Positions 49,868-60,215 of a DNA stretch of 64,000 nucleotides are shown piece by piece. The stretch's first letter is position 1, and the number at the start of each line of letters is the position of its first letter. The translations under genes and the position numbers were made by a program. Below the pieces are notes generated by a model. It was not told the DNA's origin. It worked only from the letters and a program-made list of their open reading frames with translations, and searched no databases. Where the stretch lies: assembly GCA_039619475.1 (NCBI GenBank), contig CM077116.1, positions 175,365,863 to 175,429,862 of the forward strand. The letters run 5' to 3'. Source of the stretch: Icerya purchasi. Lineage: Eukaryota; Arthropoda; Insecta; Hemiptera; Monophlebidae.

Positions 49868-50128
49868 CCCATACCCCTGACAAGGTGTTACGAATTGTGA
49901 ACGTAAGGTTCGCAATGTACCAAGTCCAACGGTACTAATGAGAGTAAGGGAACTATTGCCTTCCTCTTGTTAGCTTTTGCTCTCCCAGATTTTTCTAGTA
50001 TCCAATTATTTCAGGCTGAGTAAACATGGGGGCGACTTGGGTCCGGAACTAGACAAGTCTAAAAGCAATGGCATTTGGTTTGGTAGCCAAGCATCTTGAC
50101 TACCAAGCTACCGCGTTACCTAACTATG
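49864..50128 (-). mobile_element. tRNA-derived SINE, copy 2
   Basis: On the minus strand it has a box-A-like tagcttggtag head (50,100-50,110) and a degraded box B (agttccggac). The body reads gtttactcagcctgaaataat and agaaaaatctggga, followed by aaccttacgttcacaattcg and tatgggat, with a (TA)n tail. The head is intact but the boxes are more diverged than in copy 1. Confidence 0.65.
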
Positions 50129-51388
50129 TATATACATATACATATATAAAATAATAATAATAATAATAATTTTTAGTAATTACAATGGAAACGAGTATTT
50201 TTGGTATGATAATTTTATTATTAATGTTCGGCATAATATTGTGAACCGATTAATTTTTTAAATATATGTATGAGTGAAAATGCATGCAGGAGACGTGGAT
50301 TATAAATAGTTCGAACGTAAAAAAAAAATTAAAGAAGTTCAGGGAAAATTTTTTCATCTGCTTTGTACATTATTTAAATAGAATTTCGGGAAAAGGTCTG
50401 CCATGCAGAATATTTATATAATTTTTAATAAATGTTTCGAAATTTAAAATTTACGTCAAAATTAAACAAAAAAGGCTTAAATAAATTTTATTTCGCTTGG
50501 AAATAAAAGAAAAACAAACACAGTTCGTCATTTATTTTTTTAACTATTTCAATGAAACGATGCAGTTTAAAATTTAAGTGGATACTACGAAGAGCTAAAA
50601 AAGGTTTTTTCTTTTTTTTGCACTTGTATGCCATTTTAATCATAATCTTTTCCTAAAAAACTTTTAGTTTTTAGACAATTCTTTCTCCTTTCGAGGAATT
50701 AATCTATCTTAAACTTGTATTAAATTACAATTTTATTAAGATGTAAATGTGCACCAATGATGCATATTATATTATAAAATGAGTTATTTTATGCTGAGGG
50801 TAATAAAAAAATTTTTGTTTTTACGTCGTTTCGATATCTTGTTACGTTTATAAGACGCTTATCTTTTCTTTCTGTTTACCATCATTTCTGTTCTTTTTTT
50901 TTATTACCACGGAAAAAAAAAGAAATTAATGAACAAGTAAAATGAGGTAATACATTACAAAAATAGTAAAATGATCTTTTTTCTTTTGGGTTTTGTCATG
51001 AATAATGCAGCCAATTGAACTGTACTCTTCTATACAGAACAGCTAACATTTAAAGGTCTAGGCATCTTCCCCTTGACCAGATCCAGAGGACTAATATAAA
51101 TATATTGTATTAATGACTACTCATTTTTTCACTCGTGGTAATGTAAAAATAACAGTTACGAAATCAATTTTCTTCTTTTGTAATGTTTTATGCAATATTG
51201 CGTATTTGTAAATAATTTTCAAATTAGCCATTTTAGAAAAAAAGTAATTACCGACTATTGTTGATTTTAAGAAAGATAGGAATGACGGAGTCGGTGGAAA
51301 CAACTGGTTTATAAACATTGTAGATAACTAATATGAGGGAGATCTTGCCTTTCGGTGAGCTCCAAAGGATCAAGTTTATAGGTACAAT

Positions 51389-51390
<2 letters not shown>
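50129..51390. other. AT-rich noncoding stretch
   Basis: An (ATA)n tract follows the SINE. Otherwise there are short motif-free frames only. Confidence 0.5.
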
Positions 51391-51422
<32 letters not shown>

Positions 51423-51424
<2 letters not shown>

Positions 51425-51756
51425 TCAGCCCTTCGAACCACGAAAGGGGCTCCGCCCTTTCAACTCGCCTGGAATACTCCCAGACACCCAGCTCTATCAC
51501 TTCTGTACTTTGTATAGAATACGGAAAATTGACAACGTCATTCTTAGCCCAATCCCCACTATATACAATATATGTAACGTTTTGGGACAAAAACTAGTGA
51601 TGGGGGTCGAGCTAAGAATGACGTTGTCATTAAATAAGATAATTAACCAGGGCAACAATCCATTTAGTCGATACTTTGTCTTCTCATATATACGCAACGT
51701 TTTGTGACAAAAAAATGTGATAGGGGTCGGCTTAAGAATGACGTGGTCATTAATAT
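51423..51756 (+). mobile_element. Hairpin repeat family, divergent copy D
   Basis: Flanked by (TA)n on both sides like copies B and C. It has the hairpin gaaaggg-gctccg-ccctttc, then ctttgtatagaatacgga and the arm gacaacgtcattctta. The distal part, aacgttttg-gacaaaaa, is duplicated (about 51,573-51,640 and 51,697-51,757), each copy ending gggtcg-ctaagaatgacg-ggtcattaa or close to it. Sequence identity to A-C is low but the order of parts is the same, so this is probably a separate subfamily. Confidence 0.5.
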
Positions 51757-52880
51757 ATATAGTAAATTAAAATATAAGTAAATATTAAAAGTTACCATTA
51801 ATTTAAACTACTTGCTTTAAAAGTATAACGTAGTAAAATCTGGAAGTGAACTTTACCTGAAATCGTTTCTTTCTATTATTTATTTTAAGAGATTTGGTGT
51901 TTATAATAATGTTTGTAATATTATTATTTTAATTTTATTTTTGTACGCCGATAACGATATAATTATTTAAAATTTTTCGAATTCGCTATTTACTAATTCA
52001 GAAGGAAAAAGTACTTCCGTCCAATATTATCCTAAAAATTATATCCTGGGTAACTTTCAAAATCTGAAATTTTAATTTTTTGTGGATTGTATTTTAATAT
52101 TATCATGTCCGGAAATGTACGTTAAAAATAATTAAGGCCGTGTTCTATGTTTTTTTAAATATTTCTGGAATGTTGGAAAAACGTAGGTTGTTAATCCATC
52201 GCAATTTTGTTATCACAAAAACTGTAAGTTTTTATTATAAAACTGATGCAATACGTTACTGAAATACGTTATTTTATTATTTTACGAAATAAATCTTACA
52301 CGTAACTATTTTGCTTCTAAATTTACGCGTTGCACATTTATTTTTATTAGTAAATATAATGCGTTTTTCTATTTCATTATTATTGGCAATATTCAGCTGT
52401 TAATTATCACAGAAAACCATTAATTCACTTTATTGATTATAATTACAATCAACCTACAATTAGACTTTTAAAATTGTCTAGATTTTTTTTTCCGCGTATT
52501 ATAGAGATGGAACTTCCAAAAATAAACATCATTTGTCGAAAAACTGTAATAATTTTATTTGCTGTACACTTATAACTGGCACTGTGGAAGTCGCCTAGAA
52601 CCCCCCAGAGCATTACGAAGTTTTTAAGCTATAGCACCGCCACTGACTGAATGATGGCAACTTTTCATTTTTACTTCTGTATGATAATGACTGAATGATG
52701 GCAACTTTTCATTTTTACTTCTGTATGATAATAAGTTCGTCTTAAAATGAATTTTAGAGAGATAAGATAAAATATAAAACATAAAATAAGAACATACCAG
52801 ATATTATCTTTCCAAATCACCGGCTGTAATTACATTGGAGGCGAAGCCTATTAAGTATAACGATTATATATAATATATAT

Positions 52881-52918
<38 letters not shown>

Positions 52919-54589
52919 CATGCATGTATGTACGTATTATATACATGAAAAATGCTTTCAATGGCCTACAGATGGCGTACATGAAGATCGACATTTGTAT
53001 TAGATATGGGAATTTCAATCGCAGATGTTGCAGCAACGCTGAAATATTCGAAGTTTAACTATTCAAGCTGCTCTAGTATCCATTTTGCGTTAATGGTCGT
53101 TTAATTTTCCAACCAGTTCTTCACACCTTAAATATCTTATCTCTTTCGCGTTCTCCATTCAACAGTTGGACCAGCGACGGCGGGGCTTATTTTACTAGTT
53201 TCATCTTGTTCTTTTTCATTTTTTTGTAATCTTAACTAATGAAAAATCAAACCGGTTGTTCGCGTATTTTAAATGACCGTTCGTATACACGTATACACAG
53301 AACACCTTCGTCAGTAAACCCGGTAGTAGTATGTAGGTGCATTCAGTGGTGGTGAAACATTATCGTAACAGTGTGTATGGAAAGCATTGATTCTAATTTA
53401 CATACGCCTACTTAATATTTTTAATAACGGCGAACGAACAACAACACAACCTTTTATCACTATCATCACCACTATCTTTTTCAACTTCATCTTCATCTTC
53501 TCGTCTCTATCTTCATCATCAGCATCATCTGTAATATCTGGGTCTGCAAGCAGACAGGGTTTAGTCTCCTCCGATGATCACCTTTTTAGTTTAAAAATCC
53601 AACAGCCAATATTATAATTGGCGGGGGCGCGGTGTGGATCGTCATTCATTGGTATTCCCGGTTTTCCAGGTGACCAGAGTCCGAGGTTACGCGAGTAGAT
53701 GTGAAAAAAAGTAGCCGACAAGCGTAAATCGTAAATTACAATAACGTTTAAATGGAAGTTGCGTGCGGTTTCCAGGTAGAATAATTTTTCACAATTAAAA
53801 TTTTTATCAGTTTCTGTCACACGCAAAAAAAAATAAATGTGGTAATACCGTACGAGATACTACAAAACTGCCTAGCGTGTTATTTATTTCTTGTATACCT
53901 TACCAACTCCAAATCAAAAGAAGGACGCAAAGAGGAAAACGATCAAAATAACTTTGCTTTTAAAACAAACCGTATGTAATTTTTAATCGTTAAAAATAAT
54001 TCACAACCAGCAACCCTCTCTCATATTTATAACAGATGCGTTTTCTTTGACATAGTACATAGCACTTGGTGCATCGAGCACTTGCTCGGTTCATAAAACC
54101 ATGCCGTCCTCAGAAATGGATATATATAATTATTGAACATAAAAAATGCTATTTTAATCTTAAATATACTAATTATATATATTTACAAAAAAAAAAAATT
54201 AAAACTGATTTTATGTGTGTGTGTGTGTTTATGTATATTTTCAAAAAACTGGAGGATTACATAATGTGCCGAAAATAGCGCAGTCAGTATTTCATTGCAT
54301 TGTTCTGATTAAGAGCTGCAGAGAGAAATAAAATTGTCGAATGACTTCCCTTAATGAACAAAAATTTGAAATTTTTCAAATTTTAAATTGGACTGTCGAC
54401 ACTCAAAGTGTTGCAAATTTACTGGTATAGAAAATTTTATTATTTATTTAATTATTCAATTATTTATTTAAAAAAACACTTAGGATTATTTATTTTATTT
54501 TAAATAATCACAAATTATTTTTACTGGCTGGGTTGTTTTTTTTATTCAGTTTTTTTAAATTTATTTATTAAGTTAGCACTTGACCCCCT
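51757..54589. other. Noncoding stretch
   Basis: Contains (TA)n/(GT)n at 52,866-52,918, the 44-bp duplication listed separately and many short frames. A GC-richer pocket at 53,620-53,700 has short collagen-like Gly-x-y text in one frame, but it is too short to call. Confidence 0.4.
52644..52731. repeat. Perfect 44-bp tandem duplication
   Basis: Two identical adjacent units start tgactgaatgatggcaac and end ctgtatgataa. Zero mismatches imply a recent event. Immediately before it lies caccgccactg, which inverted resembles a hAT end (cagtggcggtg). Confidence 0.95.
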
Positions 54590-54719
54590 TAAAATCCGCG
54601 AAAACGAATTTTGCCAAGACCTTGACAGATCGATTTATTAGCCCAAAATCCCCCTAGTGTGCAAATTTCGTAAAACCCGTTACAGTCGTTTTCGAGTTCG
54701 AGGCAAGTACAAATATATT
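54590..54719. repeat. Fragment of a common insect-type repeat tail
   Basis: The text ccaagaccttgacagatcg, then aaatttcgtaaaacccgtta and tcgttttcgagtt, leading into a TA-rich run, resembles the motif 'aaatttcgtgaaaatcggttcag...gttttcgag' seen near the ends of many insect repeats. It is family knowledge from memory and the element cannot be named. The mariner inserted into its TA-rich end. Confidence 0.3.
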
Positions 54720-54721
54720 TA

Positions 54722-54750
54722 CACCCTGTCAAGAAAGTATCGGGAATTGT
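54722..54750 (+). repeat. Mariner terminal inverted repeat, left
   Basis: 29 bp, identical to the inverted right repeat. The first divergent base is at 54,751. Confidence 0.95.
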
Positions 54751-54769
54751 TAAATAAAACGAACAATTT

Positions 54770-55846
54770 TTAATTTTCATCCAAATTTATTTTGTCACCT
54801 TCAAAATAACATCCATTCGAAGCGATGCACATATGCCAACGCTTTTTCCACTCGGCAAAGCACTTCTGATAGGCGGTTTCCGGGATGGCCTTTAGCTCTC
54901 GCGTCGCATTCGTCTTGATGTCATCAATCGATTCGAAGCGCATTCCCCGTAGCGGAAATTTGAGTTTTGAGAATAGGAAGAAGTCGCAGGGTGCTAAATC
55001 TGGTGAATACGGCGGTTGTTCGATGATATTTACCGAGTGTTTGGCCAAAAACTCATTCACAATTATGGCTTTGTGAGACGGCGCATTATCGTGATGGAGA
55101 ATCCAAGAATTGTCGACCCACAAATCGTTACGTTTACGACGGATAGCCTCTCTCAAACGTCTCAAAACACTTAAGTAAAACTCTTTGGTGACTGTCTGTC
55201 CGGCTGGCACATATTCATAGTGTACCACGCCTCGAATATCGAAGAAAACAATCAACATGATCTTCACTTTCGATCGGCTTTGGCGAGGTTTTTTCGGCTT
55301 TGGCGCGCCAATTGGCCGCCATTCGGACGATTGCTGGTTCGTAAGCGTGTCGTACTCGTACACCCATGTCTCGTCACCAGTAATTATCTTTTCCAAGAAG
55401 GTAGGATCCAAATTGGCTCGATCCAGCATGTCTGCAGCTACCTGTTCTCGGTACTTTTTTTGAAAGAAATTCAGGTCTTTCGGAACAAGCCGAGCCGCAA
55501 CGCGTTGCATACCCAATTTTTCGTGCACAATCGTACGTACGCTCTCGTGTGACATGCCCAATCCATGAGCCATCTCTCTCAAGCTCACATGACAATTTTC
55601 AGCAACGATTTCCTTGATTTTATCGACGTTATCATCGGTCACACTCGTTGAAGGCCGTCCAGAGCGAGGCATGTCTTCGACCGTCTCCCGACCATCCTTG
55701 AACGCTCTGTACCACTCGTAAACCCGCGTTTTTGATAAAGCAGATTCACCAAAAGCCTTCTGTAACATTTTCAGTGTATCGGCACAAGAAATTTCGTTCG
55801 AAACACAGAATTTAACACAAGTACGTTGTTCAATATTTTCACTCAT
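54770..55846 (-). CDS. Mariner transposase, DD34D, intact
   Basis: The enzyme binds the element's terminal repeats, cuts the transposon out and inserts it at TA. It has 358 residues, normal for mariner. The start at 55,846 (MSENIEQRT) is chosen because it matches the conserved mariner N-terminus; the frame is open 38 codons further upstream without family likeness. Two helix-turn-helix regions occupy about residues 1-110 (SKTRVYEWYRAFKDGR, then SGRPS linker 62-66, then HESVRTIVHEKLG). Residues 119-125 (RLVPKDL) replace the usual WVPHxL. Catalytic Asp are D158 (TGDETW), D253 (HHDNAPSH) and D288 (SPDLAPCDFF), with exactly 34 residues between the last two. All three are present, with no stop or frameshift. 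Confidence 0.95.
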   Translation of the reverse strand: MSENIEQRTCVKFCVSNEISCADTLKMLQKAFGESALSKTRVYEWYRAFKDGRETVEDMPRSGRPSTSVTDDNVDKIKEIVAENCHVSLREMAHGLGMSHESVRTIVHEKLGMQRVAARLVPKDLNFFQKKYREQVAADMLDRANLDPTFLEKIITGDETWVYEYDTLTNQQSSEWRPIGAPKPKKPRQSRSKVKIMLIVFFDIRGVVHYEYVPAGQTVTKEFYLSVLRRLREAIRRKRNDLWVDNSWILHHDNAPSHKAIIVNEFLAKHSVNIIEQPPYSPDLAPCDFFLFSKLKFPLRGMRFESIDDIKTNATRELKAIPETAYQKCFAEWKKRWHMCIASNGCYFEGDKINLDEN

Positions 55847-56011
55847 TGTAAAACTTCGACAAAACACTTCAAGGTCGACTGATTTTAACAGCTGCTGTAA
55901 ACACACTGGTTGACAGATCGCGCTAAAAATAGGCATCATAATACAAAACAGTTGTACCAACCTGGAAAAAAAAAATTATCTACCTAGCTATTACCCGGGA
56001 GATTTAAATTG

Positions 56012-56040
56012 ACAATTCCCGATACTTTCTTGACAGGGTG
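56012..56040 (-). repeat. Mariner terminal inverted repeat, right
   Basis: 29 bp perfect inverse of 54,722-54,750, followed by TA at 56,041-56,042. Confidence 0.95.
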
Positions 56041-56044
56041 TATA

Positions 56045-57183
56045 TCTATATATATATAGAAATCCCGTGTCTTTATGTTTGTGCAGGATAAACTCGGAAT
56101 TTACTTAACCGATTTTTATAAAATTTTGAAAGTACATGCAATTTAATCCAACTCTTAACAGATAGAATACTTTTTGTTTTAATTATTTACATAAATATTT
56201 GTTATATTAAATAATTTAATCAATCAAGTAAAAAAAAACAAATTTGACAATTTTATTATTTTTTGAGCACCAACTCTACTTTTCGTGGCGACTTTTGTGT
56301 ATCGTGCGATGTTAATCGAAATGCAACCATGTTTATCGCTGGCGCATGGCGTTATTATCGATGAATGATAAAATAAACGTTTTTTCGCGGTTGTTTACAA
56401 AAAAGTTCGTGGCATATGTATGTATGAATGTAGAATTAATATGTGTTGACGATGCAATAGTTCCCCGTTATGTAAAATACATAGATAGGGATGGTGCATC
56501 TTTGTTTTCGTCTCTATCTTATTTATTATATAATAATGAATTATTAGGAGTAGAAGAAAATGTATCGTACAATATGTTAGTAAGAACTGGAAGAGATTTA
56601 AGCAATATACTATTGAACTTAATGGGGAACATATAAAAATAAAATAGAGTATTTAACTGATATGTCAAATATTCGAACTTTTAGGCCAAAACCGCCGTAT
56701 AAATTTTTTTAAATTAACCGTTTAACTTTTTTTTTTGATAATTTGCTACCAGAAATATTAAAATCTTTAATCAACTACTGTTATTTTGATTTTATAGTAA
56801 TAAATTAATTTTAATAAAACGCTCGATACGGAGAATTCGGAAGATATGAGTGAAGATGTTCTCTTAAACGTGTAATTATGGGAGATCACCGTGTGAATAT
56901 AACTTGATTTCTTCAAAACGATGGCTGTGCGTGTTGTTTAGTTGAGCAAAACTTTTTGTTAGATTACGACGGACAGGTTATAGAAAAATCGGCAATCTTC
57001 AGCTAAACGTGAAACATGAAGACAATTTTTTGTTAGACGGTGATAAACATGTTTCACCCAAAAGAGAGAGAAAGAATCTTTACGTAAATACAATTCCAGA
57101 TGAAACAAAAATTTTTTAATGAATTTCCAAATACAGATTTAAACGAGCATTAATACACGGGCGAAGCCGTGGGGCACAGCTAG
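56045..57183 (+). mobile_element. Non-autonomous Helitron (1,139 bp)
   Basis: The 5' end begins TCTATATATATA, then cccgtgtctttatgtttgtg and aaccgatttttataaaatt, as is usual for insect Helitrons. The 3' end has the hairpin cacgg-gcgaag-ccgtg followed by ggggcacagCTAG, the diagnostic CTRR terminus. It sits between A (56,044) and T (57,184), the expected A^T target. No Rep/helicase is encoded, so an autonomous Helitron must have moved it by rolling-circle replication. It carries an OTU-like frame (next entry) and decayed text further along. Only four bases separate it from the mariner. Confidence 0.8.
56346..56636 (+). pseudogene. OTU-protease-like fragment carried by the Helitron
   Basis: The 96-codon frame contains IDRDGASLFSSLSYLLYNNE. 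OTU cysteine proteases have a DGNCLFRALSxxL box whose Cys is catalytic. Here Ser52 occupies the Cys position (D49-G50-A51-S52-L53-F54), so it would not work as a standard OTU enzyme. The frame ends soon after, without the His box. Further short text to 57,120 repeats similar words (two copies of aattttttgttaga-like DNA), suggesting the rest decayed. OTU-like genes are known cargo of some animal Helitrons. Upstream residues are not recognisable. Confidence 0.5.

Positions 57184-57210
<27 letters not shown>
57184..57210. repeat. (TA)n microsatellite after the Helitron
   Basis: A TA run with one TG interruption, directly after the Helitron end. Confidence 0.85.
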
Positions 57211-57215
<5 letters not shown>

Positions 57216-57600
57216 CAATTCCTAGCTCGTATAATAACAGTAGTACATATAGTAGCTTACTTCTGTCCAAAAGTTAAGTAACGAAATATTTTAATTATTT
57301 AATTTGTCTGTAGATAGTTAATATAAAAGGCAGTGAATAGATGTATCATTTGAAGTTTCCAAACATCAATGTAGAAGAAAAAGAGTTGTGAAATTATAGA
57401 AAATTAATTTAAAAAATGGAGCATAATGCAATAAAAAAAAAAAAAAAAAAAAAATTAACTTGGCTGCTACTATATTAAAGATATTTTATTTACAAACTTG
57501 CAAAATATCGAATTCTTCGAGCCATACATTAATATTTGTCGATTTGGAGCCTTAAAAATAATGGATCATTTATGCGGTTTTAAAGATATAATTTTTAGTT
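57211..57600. other. Noncoding spacer
   Basis: AT-rich, with a poly(A) run of about 22 bases at 57,431-57,452. No frame or element end. Confidence 0.5.
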
Positions 57601-57812
57601 AGTTAAGGTGCTTGACTACCAAACCAAAGATTACGGTTTACCCAGCCTTGAATAATAGGTACCGGAGAAATCTGGAGAAGTAAAGACGACCGAGGAAAAG
57701 GACCTGGTTCTAATATTCTCTTCAGATCCACTACTAGGCTCGATACATTGTAAACCTTAACTTTACAATCCTCGACATCCTGTCAAGCGTATGGAACTTA
57801 CTTCATTATTGC
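57601..57812 (+). mobile_element. tRNA-derived SINE, copy 3 (box B deleted)
   Basis: Plus-strand orientation. A shortened head (aaggtgcttgactaccaaac) jumps directly to the body (ggtttacccagccttgaataat), so the box-B region is missing. Then come accggagaaatctggaga, gtaaaccttaactttacaat, cctcgacatcctgtcaa and tatggaacttactt, with an (ATT)n tail at 57,813-57,831. The deletion would abolish its pol III promoter. Confidence 0.65.
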
Positions 57813-57831
57813 TATTATTATTATTATTAAA

Positions 57832-60215
57832 TATATACACGTTCGTTTTAATTTTTTTTTTTTTTTTTTAGATCTTGCTACATTACTTCAGTTCTTTTTT
57901 AATTATTCTCAGTTTACTATTTTTATTTTTAATTCAGCGGAGCCTACATATTAGAATAATTAACGCACGAGTTCATTAGACTACATTAAGCTGAAAATTT
58001 GGATTTTAGTCGCTGCTCAACTGAACAGTTCAAAGAATTATTATATCGTTAATTATCCGAGGGGAGATATTAAGAACACCTCTGCTCGTTTACGCAGCAA
58101 CCTTCTGGATATTTGTTTAGCAACGATACAGAATGCATTATTCGAACCAGAAAATTCTTACGACTCTCTAGGTATCCATAAAAGTCTGGCATTTTCGACG
58201 ATACACTATCGTGATGAACTGTTTCGTTGCCGGCACAAAATGACTTATTACAGATCACTGAAATTGCTATATCCGTCCGTAGTTGGATTTTATAGAATAG
58301 CAGCGAGATTCTATTTTTCGGTGCCAGAACGGTTTTGTACGGCGTTAATTTATTTAATAACGATAATTTTGATTTACATCTGAGCTAAATGTAAATAGCA
58401 TTCGGTCTCGTTCGTAGATCGGTAGTAAGCGGAACCTATGTGGAAGTTTGTAGTCCAGTAAAAGATATTTCATAGGGTCTAACTCAGGTATAGGTTTCAA
58501 TTCTAAGTAAAAACGGTCGAACAAGCGTCTTTTATTCAGAGCAAAGATTATGTTTACTAATGTTACGGTTTTGATTCGCCATTGAACGTTATGAAAATAC
58601 TTACAATTAGATAAATTTAGAAATATGTGGAAAATCATAATGGGGGAAGGCTAGTTGTAAGAAAATTGGTCGTTTTTTTTTTTTTTTTTTTACGAAAACG
58701 AATTAAAGTTATTAGAAGTGTAATGTAAAATAATTGTAAAAAATTACGTTCTTTGTATGGAAATTAAAAACAAATGGAAGCACACTTCAATTTTTCCAAT
58801 AACATGTCCAGCAGTATAAAAATATTTTAGTCCCGAAAGAGTTCCTCCATAGGTGCCACTTTTGTCTGACTACGGTATTTTAGAGAAAATTCGGCTTTTT
58901 TCTAATTAGTTTTACTATTAGTATCTTCAACTTTCACATTGAAAACTGTTTTCGAACGTTTCTAACTGACGTATGAATTGTGTAACTGGTAATATTTCCG
59001 ATTTCGCGAATGCCCTATTATTCCTGCACATTTAACGTCACACCATCTATTGTTAAAGTCTAACATAACGGCGGGGGCTTTACGTGGGGTAAAACCGATG
59101 CCAATGTATTAAAAAAGAGAGTGTACACTCTTTAGTAATACTTAACGCAAACATTACACAAACAGATTAAATGGCTTTTCCCAATATCCGAAAACTGTTC
59201 ATTTTCGTTTAATAAATCCACAGCTGTCCACAATTGTGGTCGTTGTTTACTTTTTCGCGTTTTTTTTTTTTTTTTTTTTTGTTTTTGTTACTTCCTAAAA
59301 AGAAAATAGAAACCGGTGACATGAATAGGACTAATAAGTGGTTGTAACTCATTTCCTTATAATAGCTGAAAAAGCGTAGCGGACGCGGCATTTATAAATT
59401 TCGTAGCATTTTAAATTATCATAAGCACATATATAAACGTAACATGAAAATGAGACAATATATCTGTAAACTTTCAACTCTTTTATTTATTGAAAATTTA
59501 AGAATATCGGAGCAAAACTAAAATCTGCAAAACATCTGCCTTCCGAAAAATTCTAAAACACTCTAGCTAATTATAATAGGATGATACCACATTTGATAGA
59601 GCCCGCTTTAAAAAACGTAAAATGGCAAAAGTATTCATGCTGCTTCTACATCGTGCAAAATTTCAAAGCCTTAGCCTGTTGAGCAAAAAGCTAATTATAA
59701 TACGATTCGCGACAAAATGAAGTTAAATAAAAGCGTTTAAAAACACAATAAAGTATTTATTATGTAATTTAATTGCACAAATGAAAATATATTTCATGTA
59801 TTTGTGCTACGATTGGCCAAAAACATATTTCAGTTAATAGCTGGATCGTAAAATTCAATTAAAGTCGGTCGTCGGACGAGAAAATGTTTGTGCTTTTACA
59901 CGAAGAGTTAAAATATAAGTGCGGGTAACGAAGATGGCGCGTTTCGCTAATACAGTTTACGACCGTGATACGTTAAGCTTATTTACGTTTGAACGGCAAA
60001 ACAAAGGAATACCTGGTTTTTTTTCCCCTTTTTGGGTTAGTCAATCGGGCACCTCACCCGGAGGAAATACACAGAGGATGTGTAATGATTATCGTCGTTC
60101 CTGCTGACGTTTCTTTTTTCGATGAATTGTATTTATACCATTTCCACGACATTCTCGTCTTCTTCCCATTTCCTACGACCACTGCCTTCAATATTAAAAG
60201 TCTGTCCTTTGAAAA
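57832..60215. other. Noncoding stretch
   Basis: Contains poly(T) runs at 57,850-57,870, 58,673-58,691 and 59,261-59,280. Frames of up to 94 residues have no known domain. Confidence 0.45.

Larger units (their letters stand above)
54722..56040 (-). mobile_element. Intact mariner transposon (1,319 bp)
   Basis: The ends are perfect 29-bp inverted repeats (54,722-54,750 and 56,012-56,040; outer bases caccctgtcaagaaagtatc), each flanked by TA at 54,720-54,721 and 56,041-56,042. One uninterrupted transposase frame fills the element. Tc1/mariner elements cut and paste into TA and duplicate it. Length, ends and coding match autonomous mariners of about 1.3 kb. No internal lesion is visible, so it is either very recent or still active. 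The subfamily is not assigned. Confidence 0.95.

Noticed and set aside
49864..50128. A functional tRNA gene from the tRNA-like head
   Set aside because: The head does not fold into a full cloverleaf and continues into the shared SINE body.
53578..53826. Short collagen-like Gly-x-y text in a GC-richer pocket
   Set aside because: Only three to four triplets, present on one strand and mirrored as Pro-rich text on the other; insufficient for a gene call.
55847..55960. Upstream extension of the mariner transposase frame by 38 codons
   Set aside because: The conserved mariner start MSENIEQ lies at 55,846; the extension has no family similarity.
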